Positions 24,112-26,613 of a stretch of 26,613 nucleotides of DNA are shown in pieces. Each line of letters opens with the position of its first letter. Within the stretch, counting starts at the first letter, position 1. The DNA lies in assembly GCA_964533645.1 (NCBI GenBank), contig CAZHMQ010000021.1:1-26613 (forward strand), in the 5' to 3' direction. Source of the stretch: JABDBK01 sp964533645 (lineage in GTDB: Bacteria; Pseudomonadota; Gammaproteobacteria; DSM-16500). The notes below the pieces were generated by a model. The model was not told the origin of the DNA. It searched no databases and was given only the letters and a program-made list of their open reading frames with translations. The position numbers and the translations under genes are program-made.

Positions 24112-25482
24112 ATGTTATCTTGTTTCCAAAAAACCATAAGTAAAAATGCCATACCAATTGTTATCATACCTCAAATGGAAATGAAAACGTGGCAAGCGAA
24201 ACAAGATAAATATGTTAAAAATTGGTTGCAAACTACCCAATTTAACGCCGAGGCAGGTAGTTTTTCTCTTGTTCCCGACGAGTCAGGTAAGCTTATCAAA
24301 GTTTTATGTTGTGTTTCAGATATAAATAATTTTTGGTCTGCAGGTGCATTACCTTTTGCTTTGCCTGAAGGCGAATATTATTTTGAGTTGGATAAGGAAG
24401 CATATGAATCATTTGCTATGGCATGGGGTTTAGGTGCTTATCAATTTGATCGTTATAAAAAACCTAAACGAAAACCTGCAACATGTGTTTTAATAAAAAA
24501 TATAGATGTAAGTCATGTTGAAAATACGGTTGCAGCTATTTATTCTGTGCGTGACTTAATTAATACTCCTACCGATGATATGGGTCCATCAGAGTTAGCA
24601 GAAGCGACGAATATATTAGCTAAACGATACCTAGCTAAAACCAAACATATCGTAGGTGAAAAATTATTAAAAAATAATTATCCATGTATTTATACCGTAG
24701 GACGTGCAAGCGATGATGCACCACGTTTGATTGACATGCGTTGGGGTCAAAAGAAACATCCTTTAGTGGTATTAGTGGGAAAAGGTGTTTGTTTTGATAC
24801 GGGCGGTTTGGATCTTAAGCCCTCATCAGCCATGTTATTGATGAAAAAAGATATGGGTGGTGCGGCGCATGTATTAGGCTTAGCACAAATGATTATGAGA
24901 GCGAAGCTTAATATTCAGTTACGAGTGCTTATTCCAGCAGTAGAAAACTCAGTGTCGGGTAATGCTTATCGGCCAGGCGATATCATTAAAAGCCGTAAAG
25001 GTATAACCATAGAAATTGGTAATACCGATGCTGAAGGCAGAGTCGTTCTAGCCGACGCTCTTACTGAAGCGGTGAGTGAATCACCTGATTTACTTATCGA
25101 TATCGCAACATTAACAGGTGCAGCACGCATCGCATTAGGAACTGAATTACCGGCAGTATTTTCAAACAACGATAAAATTTGTGAAGAAGTCATTAAACAT
25201 TCCTATCAAGTACAAGATCCAGTATGGCGGTTACCTTTGTTTAATTTATATCGGGATTCATTGAAAAGTTCCATTGCCGATATCAATAATTGCGGTAGTG
25301 ATTCGTATGGTGGCGCGATTACAGCCGCATTATTTTTGAAAGAATTTGTACCAGATGATATTCCGTGGTTGCACTATGATTTAATGGCATGGAATATAAA
25401 GACAAGACCGGGCAGACCGCAAGGCGGGGAGGCCATGGGTCTGCGTGGGTTATGTAGTTATTTGAAGGCTAAGTATTCTTAA
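24112..25482 (+). CDS. M17 (leucyl aminopeptidase family) metallopeptidase
   Basis: Two-metal aminopeptidase that removes N-terminal residues from peptides. The catalytic domain has all expected ligands and catalytic residues: Lys224, Asp229 and Lys236 (GKGVCFDTGGLDLKP), Asp247 (KKDMGG), and Asp306, Glu308 and Arg310 in the family signature NTDAEGRVVLADAL. The N-terminal domain (about 1-150) is divergent from PepA, and at 456 residues the protein is shorter than E. coli PepA (503), so it belongs to a PepB-like or distinct M17 branch; I leave the symbol open. AGGATG lies about 7 nt before the ATG. Co-transcribed with ald, it would free amino acids, including alanine, for use as carbon source. 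Confidence 0.93.
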   Translation: MLSCFQKTISKNAIPIVIIPQMEMKTWQAKQDKYVKNWLQTTQFNAEAGSFSLVPDESGKLIKVLCCVSDINNFWSAGALPFALPEGEYYFELDKEAYESFAMAWGLGAYQFDRYKKPKRKPATCVLIKNIDVSHVENTVAAIYSVRDLINTPTDDMGPSELAEATNILAKRYLAKTKHIVGEKLLKNNYPCIYTVGRASDDAPRLIDMRWGQKKHPLVVLVGKGVCFDTGGLDLKPSSAMLLMKKDMGGAAHVLGLAQMIMRAKLNIQLRVLIPAVENSVSGNAYRPGDIIKSRKGITIEIGNTDAEGRVVLADALTEAVSESPDLLIDIATLTGAARIALGTELPAVFSNNDKICEEVIKHSYQVQDPVWRLPLFNLYRDSLKSSIADINNCGSDSYGGAITAALFLKEFVPDDIPWLHYDLMAWNIKTRPGRPQGGEAMGLRGLCSYLKAKYS

Positions 25483-25531
25483 AAGTATTTTTTATCTACC
25501 TCTACGCTATCATCGTTACTAAATCTGTAAG

Positions 25532-26456
25532 TTAGGAAAAAGGTGGACACTTCCCAAGACGTTCTGTAGCGCGAAGCTTCTTAGTCGCCTCACTTACTTC
25601 TTTTTCCGCCTCTTTGGTAACTGTCTTATCACCTGGACGAAAGAAAAGATGGTTTGTGTCGTAAAAATTTTTACTTTGAACCGTTGCAAGACATTCCTTA
25701 TATGTTTTTAATTCTCTCTCAATTTTATCGACCGTTTTAGCAACTGTTAGAGCGGATTTTCTTATTTCTTCATCCGCGGTTTTTAGATCAGCACTAAATT
25801 TGCTGTTTAGCCGTAGGATTTCCTGAATTTCAGAATCCTTCTGTGTAAACTCTTTTTGGTATTGATCTATTGGAATTTGATGGACACCAGGTTCTAATTC
25901 ATTTAATTTATCTGAAATCTTTCGTAGTTGATCTAATATATCATCTCCCTTCTCTAGCACTTTGAGGATTGCTTCGGTACATGTTTCTATGTGTTGTTGC
26001 CATTGTTTCTGGGGAGTGATTGGTTTTGGGCTGGTGATTCTTATTGGTACTCTTGTAGATTCCCCTGGTACACTTGAAGATTCCCCTGGTACACTTGAAG
26101 ATTCCCCTGGTACACTTGAAGATTCCCCTGGTNNNNNNNNNNNNNNNNNNNNNNNNNNNNNNNNNNNNNNNNNNNNNNNNNNNNNNNNNNNNNNNNNNNN
26201 NNNNNNNNNNNNNNNNNNNNNNNNNNNNNNNNACACTTGAAGATTTCCTTGGTACTCTTGAAGATTTCCTTGGTACTTTTGAAGATATTTTTTTCCGTGC
26301 TTTTTTTTCTTTTATTATTTCTTCTGCTAGTTGTTCCGGATCTGCTTTTACTAGTTTAGCATCTAACTCTCTGAGTTGATCTCCTAGTAGTGATAGTTCT
26401 CCCTTATCTGTGCTTTTTCCATATAATTCTATTAATTCCTGTCGTGTTAGTGCCAT
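25532..26456 (-). CDS. Coiled-coil orphan with 7-residue repeats, interrupted by an assembly gap
   Basis: No family recognised. One gene is split by 100 Ns. N-terminal part (from the ATG at 26456, with AGAGG 9 nt upstream): a helical charged region (about residues 1-60), then VPRKSSR-type repeats. After the gap come VPGESSS repeats, a short linker, and a C-terminal region of about 160 residues with long amphipathic helices typical of coiled coils (ILDQLRKISDKLNELE, DEEIRKSALTVAKTVDKIE). Without the Ns the visible sequence is 825 nt, exactly 275 codons including stop, and the repeat phase continues across the gap, so the gene is probably intact but of unknown total length (at least 274 residues if nothing is missing). 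No signal peptide or TM helix. Composition resembles host-directed effectors. Confidence 0.75.
26046..26292 (-). repeat. 21-bp tandem repeat array (VPxxSSx), broken by the gap
   Basis: On the plus strand the unit is GGTACACTTGAAGATTCCCCT. Copies at 26046-26066 (two changes), 26067-26087, 26088-26108 and 26109-26129, then GGT at the gap edge. After the gap the phase resumes exactly with ACACTTGAAG at 26233, then a variant type with TTTCCTT at 26251-26271 and a degenerate copy at 26272-26292. It encodes VPGESSS on one side and VPRKSSR/S on the other. Confidence 0.93.
26133..26232. other. Assembly gap of 100 Ns inside the tandem repeat
   Basis: Exactly 100 Ns, the usual placeholder for a gap of unknown size. 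Both edges are in the 21-bp repeat and in the same phase, so the missing sequence is most simply a whole number of repeat units that short reads could not span. Confidence 0.95.
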
Positions 26457-26532
26457 GTTAAATAACCTCTTAAATTTTGTTGGAGCGTGACACAGAAGTA
26501 TATCGTATAAATATTAAGCAATTATTAAGAAA

Positions 26533-26555
26533 ACGAATAAAATTAAATTATTCGT
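26533..26555. promoter_or_regulatory. Palindrome upstream of the coiled-coil orphan
   Basis: ACGAATAA-N7-TTATTCGT, two perfect 8-bp arms, 77-99 bp before the ATG at 26456. It could be an operator for this gene or a terminator hairpin of something beyond the window. No clear promoter hexamers at standard spacing were found nearby. The rest of 26457-26613 is AT-rich and shows no gene. Confidence 0.4.
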
Positions 26556-26613
26556 ATCTTGTTGATTTATAGGCTTTTTTCCAGATGATCAATATGATAA
26601 TAATGAGTAAGAC

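Noticed and set aside
25941..26240. Separate genes on either side of the N gap, and plus-strand frames through the repeats
   Set aside because: The apparent frame change comes from the arbitrary 100-N length. With the Ns removed the two minus-strand parts join in one frame. The plus-strand frames are repeat shadows.
26046..26292. Direct repeats that might be a CRISPR array
   Set aside because: The 21-bp units are contiguous with no spacers, keep one open frame on the minus strand and encode a 7-residue repeat. It is a coding tandem repeat.

Overview
The window is about 26.6 kb of AT-rich, gene-dense bacterial chromosome from a gammaproteobacterium. I infer a host-associated member of the Legionellales (Legionella/Coxiella/Berkiella-like), because ordinary gammaproteobacterial housekeeping genes alternate with single orphan genes of effector-like composition: hydrophobic hairpins, low-complexity Glu/Lys/Ser repeats, coiled coils and basic tails. 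This is an inference from layout and composition, not from a database match. No rRNA, tRNA, CRISPR array or transposase gene was seen.

Layout. 1-2525 (+): the 3' end of mlaF, then mlaE-mlaD-mlaC-mlaB, a tightly overlapping operon for retrograde phospholipid transport. 2536-4757 (-): a DegQ/DegP periplasmic protease and PgeF (YfiH), separated by a REP-like palindrome. 5011-6102 (+): an orphan membrane protein whose promoter carries a very good Fur-box match. 6117-6276: a 160-bp near-perfect palindrome. 6306-8113 (-): a six-helix membrane protein of unknown function and rluD. 8200-8979 (+): bamD. In enterobacteria bamD is divergent from rluD-pgeF; here that ancestral block is still visible but has been opened by two extra genes. 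8987-9628 (-): an orphan Gly-rich membrane protein. 9806-15608 (-): a three-gene operon reading from a large multidomain flavin/iron-sulfur oxidoreductase, through a short ygfZ, to nadE. 15841-19479 (+): a 1212-residue orphan with two in-frame repeat arrays and a C-terminal hydrophobic block, the most effector-like gene here. 19577-20056 (+): a small secreted protein. 20097-20750 (-): a vapBC toxin-antitoxin pair, back to back with htpG (20895-22814, +), which has a recognisable heat-shock (sigma-32 type) promoter. 22979-25482 (+): alanine dehydrogenase and an M17 aminopeptidase, a peptide/amino-acid catabolism pair. 25532-26456 (-): a coiled-coil orphan with a 21-bp tandem repeat array interrupted by a 100-N assembly gap.

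How the genes fit together. Envelope maintenance (Mla, BamD, DegQ, PgeF) and stress or translation upkeep (RluD, YgfZ, HtpG, VapBC) form the conserved backbone. NadE and the oxidoreductase share an operon. Ald and the aminopeptidase suggest growth on peptides and amino acids, as in intracellular bacteria. The orphan genes at 5011, 8987, 15841 and 25532 sit singly between conserved blocks and may be secreted host-interaction proteins. The iron-regulated gene at 5011 and the repeat-rich genes at 15841 and 25532 deserve attention first.
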